Shown here: positions 43,683 to 53,095 of the stretch, piece after piece | How positions within the stretch are numbered: the first letter of the stretch is position 1 | Layout: each line of letters begins with the position of its first letter | Assembly: GCA_965224105.1 (NCBI GenBank) | Contig: CBDCYH010000001.1 | Span: 434,001-498,000 of the forward strand | Source of the DNA: CBDCYH01 sp965224105 | GTDB lineage: Bacteria > Bacteroidota > Rhodothermia > Rhodothermales > JABDKH01 | Direction: 5' to 3' | DNA length: 64,000 nucleotides | The notes under the pieces: generated by a model | What the model saw: only the letters and a program-made list of their open reading frames with translations | What the model was told of the DNA's origin: nothing | The model's database searches: none | Translations under genes and position numbers: made by a program

Positions 43683-44711
43683 ATGAAGAAGAAGATTCGT
43701 GTTGTCCAGTTCGGCGCAGGACCTATCGGCCAGGAGTGCATCAAGGTCGTTTTGGACAAGCTAGATACGGACGCACTAGAGTTATGCGGGGTTATCGACA
43801 TTGATCCTGAAAAAATTGGTCGGGATGCTGGAGAACTCGTGGAGCGCGGAAGCACCGGTGTCATCATTTCCGGAGACGCCTCAGCAGTGCTGCGGAAATC
43901 CGAGCCTGATGTTGTCTTGCACACCACGTCATCGTTCCTGGAAGGAATGTATGACCAACTGGAATTGTGTGCTGAATACGGCTGCAACGTCGTTTCGTCA
44001 ACGGAGGAACTCTCCTATCCCTACCACCGCCATCCCGAATTGTCGACCCGTCTGGACAAAGTCGCGCTTGACAATGGTGTAACGTTTCTGGGGACAGGTG
44101 TAAATCCAGGCTACGCGATGGATGCACTTGCCTTAATGGCAACGGGTATCTCGACGTCCGTCGACAAGATTACTGTGAGACGAATAGTTGACGCTGGCCA
44201 CCGCAGGAAGCCTTTGCAGATGAAGGTTGGCGCGGGAATCACGGCCAAAGAATTCACCGAAAAGAAGGCGACGGGGAAATTCGGCCACATAGGGTTGCAA
44301 GAATCGCTGCTGATGATAGCCGACGGACTCGGCTGGAAACTGGACTCCTTCGACGAGTCTCTGCAACCTGTAATCTCCGACAGGAATGTCGACACCCCGT
44401 TCCTGACAGTGGAAAAAGGGCAGGTTGCGGGCATTCATCATTCGATTGTAGGTCGGATTCGAGATGAGGTTGTCATCGAACTGCACCTGAAAATGTTCGT
44501 GGGTGCGGAAGGATCCATCGATTGGGTCCTTGTCGATGGAACACCGCCGATGGACCTGCGCGTGCATGGAGGAATTTTTGGCGATACAGCGACAATCGCT
44601 GCGCTGGTTAACGGAATTCCCCTGGTCATGGAGGCAGAACCGGGCTTGAAAACGGTAAAGGATCTTCCTGTCGCGCGTGCGTTTGCGACTAAGCATACAT
44701 CACGAAACTAG
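43683..44711 (+). CDS. NAD(P)-binding amine dehydrogenase, DapB/diaminopentanoate-dehydrogenase-like
   Basis: 342 residues. The Rossmann start RVVQFGAGPIGQECIKVV resembles dihydrodipicolinate reductase, but length and the segment VVSSTEELSYPYHRHPELS match 2,4-diaminopentanoate dehydrogenase-type enzymes, which act in ornithine/lysine breakdown. The middle (TFLGTGVNPGYAMDALALMA) and QESLLMIADGLGW are well conserved in this group. Substrate is not proven by sequence. It sits between pruA and a membrane protein, so a role in amino-acid catabolism is likely. Confidence 0.8.
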   Translation: MKKKIRVVQFGAGPIGQECIKVVLDKLDTDALELCGVIDIDPEKIGRDAGELVERGSTGVIISGDASAVLRKSEPDVVLHTTSSFLEGMYDQLELCAEYGCNVVSSTEELSYPYHRHPELSTRLDKVALDNGVTFLGTGVNPGYAMDALALMATGISTSVDKITVRRIVDAGHRRKPLQMKVGAGITAKEFTEKKATGKFGHIGLQESLLMIADGLGWKLDSFDESLQPVISDRNVDTPFLTVEKGQVAGIHHSIVGRIRDEVVIELHLKMFVGAEGSIDWVLVDGTPPMDLRVHGGIFGDTATIAALVNGIPLVMEAEPGLKTVKDLPVARAFATKHTSRN

Positions 44712-44722
44712 ATGGCCACTGG

Positions 44723-45208
44723 GTGACGACGAGCGAACAGTATTACGAGCATATTACCGTAGCACGTCACCGCAATCTTCGGTCAGCACTCTCGTCGGAG
44801 TTTGCCACCTGGCTCCGCGTTGTACTTATCCCTTTCATGGTCGTGGTGCTGGTCCTTGTCCTGACTGGTAGACAAATTGAATCGTACATCTACGGAGTTT
44901 TCCCAGCATTACTGCTCCTTGCATTTATCCTTGCATGCGTTTCGTTCGTAAGCACTCCCGGGCGCGTCTACGTTGGTGAACAAGCTGTGGCAGTTGTAAA
45001 TATCTGGAGCTGCTTTAGAAGATCCGATGTCCGAAGATGGATACTACCTTTAGATTTTCAAAGTTCAGAAACCACGTTCCAGGTTTTCCTGGGTTACGGT
45101 CCGGTTAGATTTAAGGAGAAACATTGGGAGGAATACCCAAGGATGAAGGCGCACATCGAAAGTGTCTACAAAGTTTCGATCGGTCGGGGCCGGGAAAGTA
45201 ATGATTAG
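44723..45208 (+). CDS. small membrane protein, unknown function
   Basis: 161 residues from a GTG at 44723, 11 bp after the dehydrogenase. Two hydrophobic helices (LRVVLIPFMVVVLVLVLTG and GVFPALLLLAFILACVSF) are followed by a soluble C-terminal part of about 85 residues (VYVGEQAVAVVNIWSCFRRS to the end) that might be a PH-like beta fold. The gene overlaps the GntR start by 8 bp, so the two are probably cotranslated. I do not recognise a family. Confidence 0.65.
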   Translation: MTTSEQYYEHITVARHRNLRSALSSEFATWLRVVLIPFMVVVLVLVLTGRQIESYIYGVFPALLLLAFILACVSFVSTPGRVYVGEQAVAVVNIWSCFRRSDVRRWILPLDFQSSETTFQVFLGYGPVRFKEKHWEEYPRMKAHIESVYKVSIGRGRESND

Positions 45209-46121
45209 CCTTGATCGCAACTCTGAAATGCCTCTTTACCAGCAGATAGCAAACGGAATTAGGTATCAAATAGTAGTTGGTCGATATCCTGTTGGTAGGA
45301 CCATCCCATCGAGTCGACAGCTGGCATCCGAATTGGACGTTTCGTTTCACACGGTCCAAAAAGCATATAGGAAGCTGGAAGAGGCAGGCATCATCGCTCT
45401 TGCTGGCCGCGGGTACCAGGTGTCCGAGATCGTTTCGCAAGAATCCAACGAGAAAATTGAACAGGGGGCGTCCATCGTAAAGAATGCACTTTCGATGTTG
45501 ATCAGCCTGGGCTTCTCGAGCGAGGAGATAGAGTATCTAATAGACGAGCAATTGTCACTTGTGGAGCAGGCTCGGTCAACCTTCAAATGCATTCTTGTTG
45601 GTACAGCATTGGAATTACTCGAAGGAGCAAAAAAGCAAATAGAAGAGGCAATTCGTCGACCGGTAGAAATCGCAGTGGCGGAGACTCTCTGGCGCCATCC
45701 GGATGCGGATCATATCATCGTGCCACACACGCTCATCCGTCGAATAGGCCGGGACTATTCCCGCGCATCTACGACCGCCGTCACGAGCTATCTGAGTCCC
45801 TCGACCATGGCGCATATAGGAACGCTGGGAGATCTAGATACGCTGGGGATTGTCACCTTTGCACCAGAGTCGATACCCGATCTAACAAGGAGGATTCGAG
45901 CTCAGGCAGGGTTCACCGGACAGATCCTGGGGGCAAGCGTCGAGGGATCCGACAATACACACCTGCAGCAATTTGTCGCTTCCGTTGATGCGATCGTACA
46001 TACTCGCCCGGCAAGGCGCAGACTCCTTCCATTTATTACGAACAAGCCGTCCCACCTGATCGAAGATGTTATTGCGCCAGATTCGCTAATGTCGGTAATC
46101 GACTCGGTACCAATAGATTAG
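45201..46121 (+). CDS. GntR-family transcriptional regulator, YtrA-like head with unrecognised C-terminal domain
   Basis: 306 residues from the ATG at 45201. The N-terminal winged helix-turn-helix (about 5-80: PLYQQIANGIRYQIVVGRYP, GRTIPSSRQLASELDVSFHT, GYQVSEI) is clear. The C-terminal 215 residues are unlike the UTRA, FCD and aminotransferase-like domains usual in the family and I do not recognise them. It likely controls the catabolic operon it ends, perhaps by sensing an amino-acid intermediate (inference from position). Its stop lies 8 bp from the convergent HD-domain gene. Confidence 0.82.
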   Translation: MISLDRNSEMPLYQQIANGIRYQIVVGRYPVGRTIPSSRQLASELDVSFHTVQKAYRKLEEAGIIALAGRGYQVSEIVSQESNEKIEQGASIVKNALSMLISLGFSSEEIEYLIDEQLSLVEQARSTFKCILVGTALELLEGAKKQIEEAIRRPVEIAVAETLWRHPDADHIIVPHTLIRRIGRDYSRASTTAVTSYLSPSTMAHIGTLGDLDTLGIVTFAPESIPDLTRRIRAQAGFTGQILGASVEGSDNTHLQQFVASVDAIVHTRPARRRLLPFITNKPSHLIEDVIAPDSLMSVIDSVPID

Positions 46122-46129
46122 CGACTTTC

Positions 46130-48400
46130 TTAGTCTGCATCGGCGTTCTCAGGTTTGTCTGGATATTTAATCCGCGCGTGATACATGCCTGCAAGCATGT
46201 TCAGAAATGTCTCCTTTATTTCAGCTAGCTCGCGGAAGTTCAGAGATGTGTTGTTAAGCTGGCCAGAGGCGATTCGCGCGTTGAAAATATCCTGGATTAG
46301 TGCGTCAAATTTCTTGTGTGACGGTGAGTCCATCGCCCTGCTGGCTGCCTCCACTGAATCGGCCAACATAAGAATACCGCTTTCTTTGGAATCCGGCTTG
46401 GGACCTGGATACCGGAATTCAGATTCGCTGATGGGATCGTCTGCCGACTCAGCATTAGCGGCAATGCGGTGAAAGTACTCTACAAGAGTTGTCCCGTGGT
46501 GCGAAGGGATGAACTGAAGCACCCGCTCTGGCAATCCGTTTTGTCTGCCAATTTCAAGCCCCTCCTTCACATGGCTGATAATAATTAGAGCGCTCATCCG
46601 TGGCTTGAGCTGATCATGTGGATTAACGCCGACGCGTTGATTCTCGACGAAGTACTCGGGCTTTTCCATCTTGCCGATGTCATGGTAAAGAGCGCCGACA
46701 CGCGTCAACAGGGCATTAGCTCCAATCCGATCTGCGGCTGCTTCTGCCAGATTCGCCACCTGAAGCGTGTGGTTGAAAGTGCCCGGAGCCTTGATACTCA
46801 AATCTTTCAGCAACGGCAAATTTGTGTCGCTTAATTCAAGTAAGGTGAGGTCGGTGGTAATGCCAAACGATCTCTCAAATACCCACAGCAGTGGATAAGC
46901 CAGAATAATCAGGAACGAGTGCAAACCTACCTTGCCTAGCGTCGAAAGAAAACTTGCTAGCAATGTATTCCTGATAAGAGCGAAACCACCCAGCACCAAC
47001 ACAAATCCGAGGAAAACCAAACCAGCGCTAATAAAGAACTGGCTTCTATTCTTGATATCGCGAACGGAATATATTCCGAGAGATGCTGCAAATACGGTAG
47101 CAAGGACGTACTCGTAGTTCATCTGTAGAATTAAACCTCCTAGCAGGGCTAGCGTGACCGTTCCGAAAATCGCTACTCGGGAATCGAAGATGATTGTCAA
47201 CAGTATTGACACCATCGCCACTGGCACTACGTAAAGACCCCAGCCGCCAACCGTTGCTGCAATGAGATACAAACCTATGATGATGGCAAACAGTATCGTA
47301 ACAAGCAGCATCATCTTGGTGTCTTCGAATATCGCTGGCCGAAGGAGCAAAAGGTATAACGCAAAGAAAAATAGAATCGCAGTTACAAGAAGAAACTGCC
47401 CCAACGTTTGCGTCCAGCCAAGTTGGTTCCCACGTTTGCGGGCGATCGCCAATTCATAAGATGCCAATCTCTTTTGAATCTCTGCTGTAACGAGATCTCC
47501 CTGCTCGACTATCGTCTCACCCGCCGTTACAACCCCCTCTGTTGGCGAAATATTCGATTCTCGCGATGTCCAATTGGCAAGCGTCTCGGCCTGCATGTAT
47601 TGCAGCGACGGTTGGAAGACAGCTCCGAATAGTGCAATCCCGATCTGAACCTGCTGTTCGGTGAATCTCTCCGCCAGCTCATCCTCAACAGTGGAATAGG
47701 CATCATTTAGTCCTACAACGTTTGTTAGAGCGGCTTCGATGTCTGTGTTGTTGACCTCATTCCTTATTACGATCCTGTCCGTAAGTACACTGTCGTGCGG
47801 AATGTCCATCGTACCCTGCGTCGCCAGATTTCGGGCAATTCGGTAGGTCTCGCGAAGCAGCGCGCGGTCGATGCGGAAACCACGCGCATATGCACTGAGC
47901 AATGTCGACCACTGACCTGGCGTAAGCTTGAATCTCGCCGCCTGCTGTTGCTCGATGAAAAATGGTGTAAGGATAGTCGCGCCCGCACTGTCAAACGGCA
48001 GCGATCGGTAGGACCTGTAGAGGCGATCGATTTGTGAGCGCACGGTATCTCTGTGCGTCTGCATATTTGCCAACGCATCGGGAACGCGAGCGAATAGTGG
48101 CGGTGTTCGCAGCCTGATCTGCTGCCTCTCAAGGCGCAGCTCTTCGTCTGACTTGTGTATGGCAAAGTCAAAGTCCGCCGCAACATCTGGTTTGGTCCAG
48201 AGCTCACCCGTGCTCGCCGATAATTCAAGCACGTTATCCCGTGGAAGGGCTAGTACAGCCAAGACAACAAGAGAAATGAACATCAATCCCTTCAGAATTG
48301 CTGGTCTGAGATCTCTCTGCACTGTCACACCTGACTCCAACGTAGTTCCTACGGGTGTGACTTTCCGCCTTCTTCTAAACAAACTGCTCATGAAACTCAT
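46130..48400 (-). CDS. 7TM-HD family c-di-AMP phosphodiesterase (PgpH-like)
   Basis: 756 residues. An N-terminal membrane helix (about 35-50) is followed by an extracytoplasmic 7TMR-HDED domain to about residue 300, then about seven transmembrane segments (IFFFALYLLLLRPAIF to PLLWVFERSF), then the HD domain with APGTFNHTLQVANLAEAAAD and GALYHDIGKMEKPEYFVENQ, where H and HD are the metal-binding residues. PgpH hydrolyses cyclic di-AMP. It may lower c-di-AMP in response to an external signal. It lies 12 bp downstream of the symporter on the minus strand. Confidence 0.88.
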   Translation of the reverse strand: MSFMSSLFRRRRKVTPVGTTLESGVTVQRDLRPAILKGLMFISLVVLAVLALPRDNVLELSASTGELWTKPDVAADFDFAIHKSDEELRLERQQIRLRTPPLFARVPDALANMQTHRDTVRSQIDRLYRSYRSLPFDSAGATILTPFFIEQQQAARFKLTPGQWSTLLSAYARGFRIDRALLRETYRIARNLATQGTMDIPHDSVLTDRIVIRNEVNNTDIEAALTNVVGLNDAYSTVEDELAERFTEQQVQIGIALFGAVFQPSLQYMQAETLANWTSRESNISPTEGVVTAGETIVEQGDLVTAEIQKRLASYELAIARKRGNQLGWTQTLGQFLLVTAILFFFALYLLLLRPAIFEDTKMMLLVTILFAIIIGLYLIAATVGGWGLYVVPVAMVSILLTIIFDSRVAIFGTVTLALLGGLILQMNYEYVLATVFAASLGIYSVRDIKNRSQFFISAGLVFLGFVLVLGGFALIRNTLLASFLSTLGKVGLHSFLIILAYPLLWVFERSFGITTDLTLLELSDTNLPLLKDLSIKAPGTFNHTLQVANLAEAAADRIGANALLTRVGALYHDIGKMEKPEYFVENQRVGVNPHDQLKPRMSALIIISHVKEGLEIGRQNGLPERVLQFIPSHHGTTLVEYFHRIAANAESADDPISESEFRYPGPKPDSKESGILMLADSVEAASRAMDSPSHKKFDALIQDIFNARIASGQLNNTSLNFRELAEIKETFLNMLAGMYHARIKYPDKPENADAD

Positions 48401-48412
48401 TCTGTGCGATCC

Positions 48413-49936
48413 CTACTTGTCCGAAAAGATGCTTATAAGATAACCGAAGGCGAAACACGTGAGTGCCCCGATCGCGGTATACCACGGCCAGGCAATTGAT
48501 TGCAGTCCCGAAGATGTAATAGTCTCGTCCGACGGGAATAAATCTAATACTATACCGGCACCTGGTGACATCCACACTCCCTTGATAACCAGAATCATCA
48601 CGACAAGCGAAAGGAGGAAGCCAAGTCCGCCGGCAATAGATTTCACCCGCCTATTTCCAGACCCGAGCATGAAAATTCCCAGTAATGGGCCGTACGTAAA
48701 CGACGCAATCGACAAACCGAGTTCAACTACCGCGCTCGATCGATCCACAAATGATGAGGCAAAAAGAATAAACGCGATTCCCCACAACAAAGTGAATCCC
48801 TTAGACAGCGTGAGTTCACCGAAGCGCTCGAACATGGTCGGAACACGAGTTTTTAGCAGATCGACCACGGTTGACGAAGCGAGTGAGTTTAGCGATGATG
48901 AGAGGGTCGACATTGCTGCTGCAACGATACCAGCTATAAGAAGTCCCGAGATGCCAGATGGAAGCTCTTCAACAATATATTTTGGGAACAGCTCATCTCC
49001 TCTGGAAAGCCCCAGCGACGCAAGTGGCTGACCTCCGTATTTTGACCACAACAGCAACCCTATAAAAAGGAAAAGTGCAAATTGAGCAAACACAGCAAAC
49101 CCACTTACAATCATCGCCCTCTTCGAGTCCTCGAGAGAACGACATGACAACAAACGTTGCACGATAAGGTTATCGGTACCGTGTGAAGCCATCGATAGGA
49201 TAGCTCCTCCAACCACTGCGGTAATAAATGTGTAAGGGGTAGTGATAATTTTCTCGGGACTGAAACTGAAATCCAGAAATAAGCTCTTACCTGCGTCCTG
49301 GAGCTGTTGAAAAGAAAACGCATCCGTACTGGATAGAAGAAATAAAAGAGCGACCAGGCCGCCTCCTACGTAGACCGACATTTGCAAAACATCCATCCAG
49401 ACAACTGCCCTTATACCTCCAACCATCGTATAAATGATAGTCGCGATCCCCAGGATTGCAATTATTTGCCAGTAGCTCATCGCAACTCCTGAAAGATCTA
49501 GAACAATTTTAATAGGGATCGCGGTTGCAAATAACCGGACACCATCGGCCAACAGTCGCGTTATCAGGAACGTAAGACTGGTTAACCCCTGGACGTTTTT
49601 TCCAAAGCGCCGACCGATCAGTTGGTATGCTGTTAAAAGCTCGCCATCGGCATACTTCGGCAGTAGCCAGAACGCTACGATGGTCCTCCCGATGATATAA
49701 CCGAGAGCGAGTTGCAAGAACACGAGAGAGCCTCCATAGGCAATACCTGGCAAACTTATAACAGTTAATGTGCTTGTCTCCGTTGCAACTATCGACAGGC
49801 AAACTGCCCACCAGGGTAATTCTCTGCCGCCAACAAAGTAGTCTGTTATCGAAGCCGGTTTGCCGGCTGCCCGCAGGCCAATAAGCACTGATGCCGCGAG
49901 GTACACGGCAATCACAATCCAATCCAGCCCAGTCAC
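48413..49936 (-). CDS. sodium:solute symporter (SSS family)
   Basis: 507 residues, about 13 hydrophobic segments, opening TGLDWIVIAVYLAASVLIGL then DYFVGGRELPWWAVCLSIVATETSTLTVISLPG, which is the SSF signature region. Later segments IAGIVAAAMSTLSSSLNSLAS match the Na+-binding helix of vSGLT-type transporters. Substrate cannot be named; sugars, organic acids or amino acids are possible. It overlaps ligA by 4 bp and precedes the PgpH-like gene. Confidence 0.88.
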   Translation of the reverse strand: MTGLDWIVIAVYLAASVLIGLRAAGKPASITDYFVGGRELPWWAVCLSIVATETSTLTVISLPGIAYGGSLVFLQLALGYIIGRTIVAFWLLPKYADGELLTAYQLIGRRFGKNVQGLTSLTFLITRLLADGVRLFATAIPIKIVLDLSGVAMSYWQIIAILGIATIIYTMVGGIRAVVWMDVLQMSVYVGGGLVALLFLLSSTDAFSFQQLQDAGKSLFLDFSFSPEKIITTPYTFITAVVGGAILSMASHGTDNLIVQRLLSCRSLEDSKRAMIVSGFAVFAQFALFLFIGLLLWSKYGGQPLASLGLSRGDELFPKYIVEELPSGISGLLIAGIVAAAMSTLSSSLNSLASSTVVDLLKTRVPTMFERFGELTLSKGFTLLWGIAFILFASSFVDRSSAVVELGLSIASFTYGPLLGIFMLGSGNRRVKSIAGGLGFLLSLVVMILVIKGVWMSPGAGIVLDLFPSDETITSSGLQSIAWPWYTAIGALTCFAFGYLISIFSDK

Positions 49937-52014
49937 GAATCGTCCCGGTACATTTTCAACAATTCTGCTTCATCAATAACTGGGATTCCCAGGTTCTTGG
50001 CTTTATCCAGTTTTGACCCAGGGCTTTCCCCAACAACAAGATACGTTGTTTTCGCGGTGACTGCGCTTGTGACACGATCGCCGGCCTGTTCGATCATGGC
50101 CTTAGCTGCAGACCTCGTGAGTGTCTGGAGGGTACCAGTTAGGACAAAATTCTTTGTCTCGTCCACCGATTTCTTTGTCTTTTTCTCTGATTCAACCCGA
50201 TCGAGGTTTACGCCGGCCCGTTCAAGCTGCGCGACGAGGCGCATATTTTCCTCAACGGCAAACCATGAGCAGATAGATGTGGCGATTGTTGATCCGATCC
50301 CATCGATTTCAAGTAGCTGATCCTCCTCCGCCGCAGCAAGGGAGTCCAAACTTGGGAATTGCTGGACAATAAGTTCGGCCGTAGTTTTCCCAACATGTCG
50401 GATCCCAAGTCCAAAGATCAACCGCGAGAGGTCTCTCGATTTCGACGCCGCTATTGCTTCGATCAGATTGTCGGTTTTTTTGTTACCGAAGCCTTCGAGT
50501 TGCAGGAGTTGAGCTTTTGTCAGAGAATAGATATCAGAAATCCTGCGGACCAATCCCGATTCAACCAGCTGCACAGATAGTTTGGAACCCAGACCGTCGA
50601 TGTCCATCGCGACCCGCGAGGCGAAGTGTTCGAGATGCCTGATGAACTGCGCAGGGCAATCGGCATTGACGCAATAATAGTCCGCCTCATCTTCGACTCT
50701 AACGATTTGCGTTTCGCAAGCCGGACAAAGCTCTGGCATCTTCCAGATGGTTTCAGTCCCGTCGCGGCGTGCAGGTATTGGGCCGATCACCTGCGGAATA
50801 ACGTCTCCAGCTCGTTTAACGAAGACATAGTCGCCAACGCGAATGTCGCGGGAAAGAATATACTCTTCGTTGTGCAGAGTAGCGGACGAAACGGTAACTC
50901 CGCCGATTCCAACAGGCTGGAGCTCCGCCTCTGGTTGAATCATGCCCGTCCGTCCAACATTTACTTTGATGCCATTTAGTTTCGTTGTGACCTCAATCGC
51001 AGGAAACTTGAATGCGATAGCCCATCGCGGTGCGTTGGCAATGTTGCCAAGGAGTTGTTGGTCTTCAAACCGATTAAGCTTGATAACTATTCCATCAATC
51101 TCAAAGTCAAGCTTGTCCCGGCGGTCAATCCAGGACTCGCAGTATGTCGCAACATCTGAGATATTGCGAAATAATTTGGAGTGTTCGTTTACGCGAAATC
51201 CGCAGTCTCGCAAATAAACCATGGCGTCATGGTGCGTATCGGGTAACCGCATCGGTTCGTCCGAATGTACACTGTAGGCAAAAAATTGCAGTGGCCTTTG
51301 TGCGGTAATGCGTGAGTCCAATTGTCTAAGACTACCCGCGGCAGCATTGCGAGGATTAGCAAAGGTTTTCTTTCCATCGCCAGCCAGACCCTGGTTCAGC
51401 CTATCGAAACCGCTTCGGGTCATATACACCTCACCTCTAACCTCCAGGTATTCCGGAGGGTCAGCCCGTCTATCGAGAGCAAGCGGAATTGAACCTATCG
51501 TTCGAAGGTTCTCTGATACGTTTTCTCCCGTCAACCCATCACCCCTCGTAGCGCCAACATCAAGCAAGCCATCTACGTAGGTTAGGGAAATTGCCAACCC
51601 GTCAATTTTTAACTCGGCGACGACCTGCGGGGTAGCGCCTACAACTTTTGTACATCGCTCGTACCATCGAATAAGGTCATCCTCACTAAATGCATTCGAA
51701 AGTGAAAGAAGTGGGCTCCGATGGGCAACCTTTTCGAACTTATCGAGCGGAACACCCCCAACCCTTTTCGTCGGAGAATTCGCTACAGAGTACGCCGGAA
51801 ATTCTGCTTCGAGCTTCCTCAATAACGCAAGAAGACTGTCGTATTCAGAATCAGAAATAAGAGGCGCATCCTCGTCGTAGTATCGATTAGCAAGATCCGA
51901 GACCAAACTGGTAAACTCCGACAAGAAGGCTGCTGCATCGGATTTATCGTTCGAAGACAGTAAGGCATGACCGCGGGCTGTAAACTCCGCAATCTTGGGT
52001 TCGAGAGAAGTCAT
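49933..52014 (-). CDS. ligA: NAD+-dependent DNA ligase
   Basis: 693 residues. It seals nicks in replication and repair. The adenylated lysine is Lys136 in VAELKIDGLAISLTY; also seen are the N-terminal Ia domain YYDEDAPLISDSEYDSLL, the OB fold with VGRTGMIQPEAELQPV, the Cys4 zinc site CPACETQIVRV to YYCVNADCPAQF, helix-hairpin-helix repeats and a C-terminal BRCT domain (VLTGTLQTLTRSAAKAMIE). The stop shares 4 bp with the symporter start, so translation is likely coupled. Confidence 0.96.
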   Translation of the reverse strand: MTSLEPKIAEFTARGHALLSSNDKSDAAAFLSEFTSLVSDLANRYYDEDAPLISDSEYDSLLALLRKLEAEFPAYSVANSPTKRVGGVPLDKFEKVAHRSPLLSLSNAFSEDDLIRWYERCTKVVGATPQVVAELKIDGLAISLTYVDGLLDVGATRGDGLTGENVSENLRTIGSIPLALDRRADPPEYLEVRGEVYMTRSGFDRLNQGLAGDGKKTFANPRNAAAGSLRQLDSRITAQRPLQFFAYSVHSDEPMRLPDTHHDAMVYLRDCGFRVNEHSKLFRNISDVATYCESWIDRRDKLDFEIDGIVIKLNRFEDQQLLGNIANAPRWAIAFKFPAIEVTTKLNGIKVNVGRTGMIQPEAELQPVGIGGVTVSSATLHNEEYILSRDIRVGDYVFVKRAGDVIPQVIGPIPARRDGTETIWKMPELCPACETQIVRVEDEADYYCVNADCPAQFIRHLEHFASRVAMDIDGLGSKLSVQLVESGLVRRISDIYSLTKAQLLQLEGFGNKKTDNLIEAIAASKSRDLSRLIFGLGIRHVGKTTAELIVQQFPSLDSLAAAEEDQLLEIDGIGSTIATSICSWFAVEENMRLVAQLERAGVNLDRVESEKKTKKSVDETKNFVLTGTLQTLTRSAAKAMIEQAGDRVTSAVTAKTTYLVVGESPGSKLDKAKNLGIPVIDEAELLKMYRDDS

Positions 52015-52065
52015 GACCAGAACAGCGATAGCCGATTGAAATAACGCCGTCGGAAGGTAATAAGA

Positions 52066-53013
52066 TTAACGATTGGCGTTTAGCACGGTAACAAAACCTT
52101 CGATGTCGGGCCTTGTAAGCGTGAAGGGGCTTCTGGAACTCAGACGGCCGGGATCATAGCGGTTGCCAAACACAAAAATATTAAGGCGCTCCAAGCGTCC
52201 CTCAAATCTAATCTTGTTAACAAAATCGAAGTAGAGTGTATCTCCGCTGTCTGCCCAGTAAGGTCGTCTGAGGTCGTTATCGACGCGCACACGGATCGGA
52301 CTAAAATCACCTCCAGTCGGTTGGACAGCCAGTCGGATAGTATCGGGCATGACATACGCCGAGACCACTGGGATCTGCTCTACAATTTCGCTATCAGTTG
52401 TGTCACTTGATGTTACCTGCACAGGATCATCCGGAATGGAAGGATCACTTGCCAGTAGAAACCTACCCAGGAAGTAAACTGCCGCAACCAGCGCGAGGGC
52501 AGTCGGCAGGATGATCGCCATCCGTCGAATGCTGTCTGGTCTTAGCACAACCTTTGGCGTGGCTGGCAGCTGAATTTCGGTGTCGGGAGGTTCTTCGATT
52601 GGATTAGAACTTACCTCTCTTGGTGCTGCAACGACAGGTTGGTCCAAGAGCTCTAACTCCTCCTCATCGACCATGGCACCTTTCTCGATGATGGTTATTG
52701 GAACCTCGCCAAGATATTCTGCCGCCAGTCCGTTAGAGTAGGAGCCATCAAGCGCCTGATCAAGATGGCCAAGCGCAATTTCCTTGTCGATGCCGATCAT
52801 CGAACTGTACGAGGAAACAAGAGAGCGCAGGTAGACGCGGTTAAACATGGAATAGGTCGCAAGGCCATTCTCTTCGAATTCCTCCAGCAATCCACTGTCA
52901 ACCTTCGTTTCTTCGTGAATCTGCGTCAGACTAATATTCTTCGACTCCCTAATTCGCCGGATATCCGAACCAAATTTTGAACATGATTCAATAATGGATT
53001 TTTCAACAGGCAT
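52066..53013 (-). CDS. RodZ-like cytoskeleton-linked HTH membrane protein
   Basis: 315 residues. An N-terminal helix-turn-helix (HTH_25; SDIRRIRESKNISLTQIHEETKV) is followed by an acidic linker, a single membrane helix (about 168-188: RMAIILPTALALVAAVYFLG) and a periplasmic C-terminal domain of the DUF4115 type (SAYVMPDTIRLAVQPTGGDF to the end). RodZ connects MreB to the wall-making machinery in rods. It heads the ligA-symporter-PgpH minus-strand group and is divergent from the deacetylase. Confidence 0.83.
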   Translation of the reverse strand: MPVEKSIIESCSKFGSDIRRIRESKNISLTQIHEETKVDSGLLEEFEENGLATYSMFNRVYLRSLVSSYSSMIGIDKEIALGHLDQALDGSYSNGLAAEYLGEVPITIIEKGAMVDEEELELLDQPVVAAPREVSSNPIEEPPDTEIQLPATPKVVLRPDSIRRMAIILPTALALVAAVYFLGRFLLASDPSIPDDPVQVTSSDTTDSEIVEQIPVVSAYVMPDTIRLAVQPTGGDFSPIRVRVDNDLRRPYWADSGDTLYFDFVNKIRFEGRLERLNIFVFGNRYDPGRLSSRSPFTLTRPDIEGFVTVLNANR

Positions 53014-53095
53014 AGGTGGGCTTCGAATACGCGGTAATGATCCAACAATGAGCGATATTACACATTCTACTCACTATTTGTTCAGGCTAATTCTT

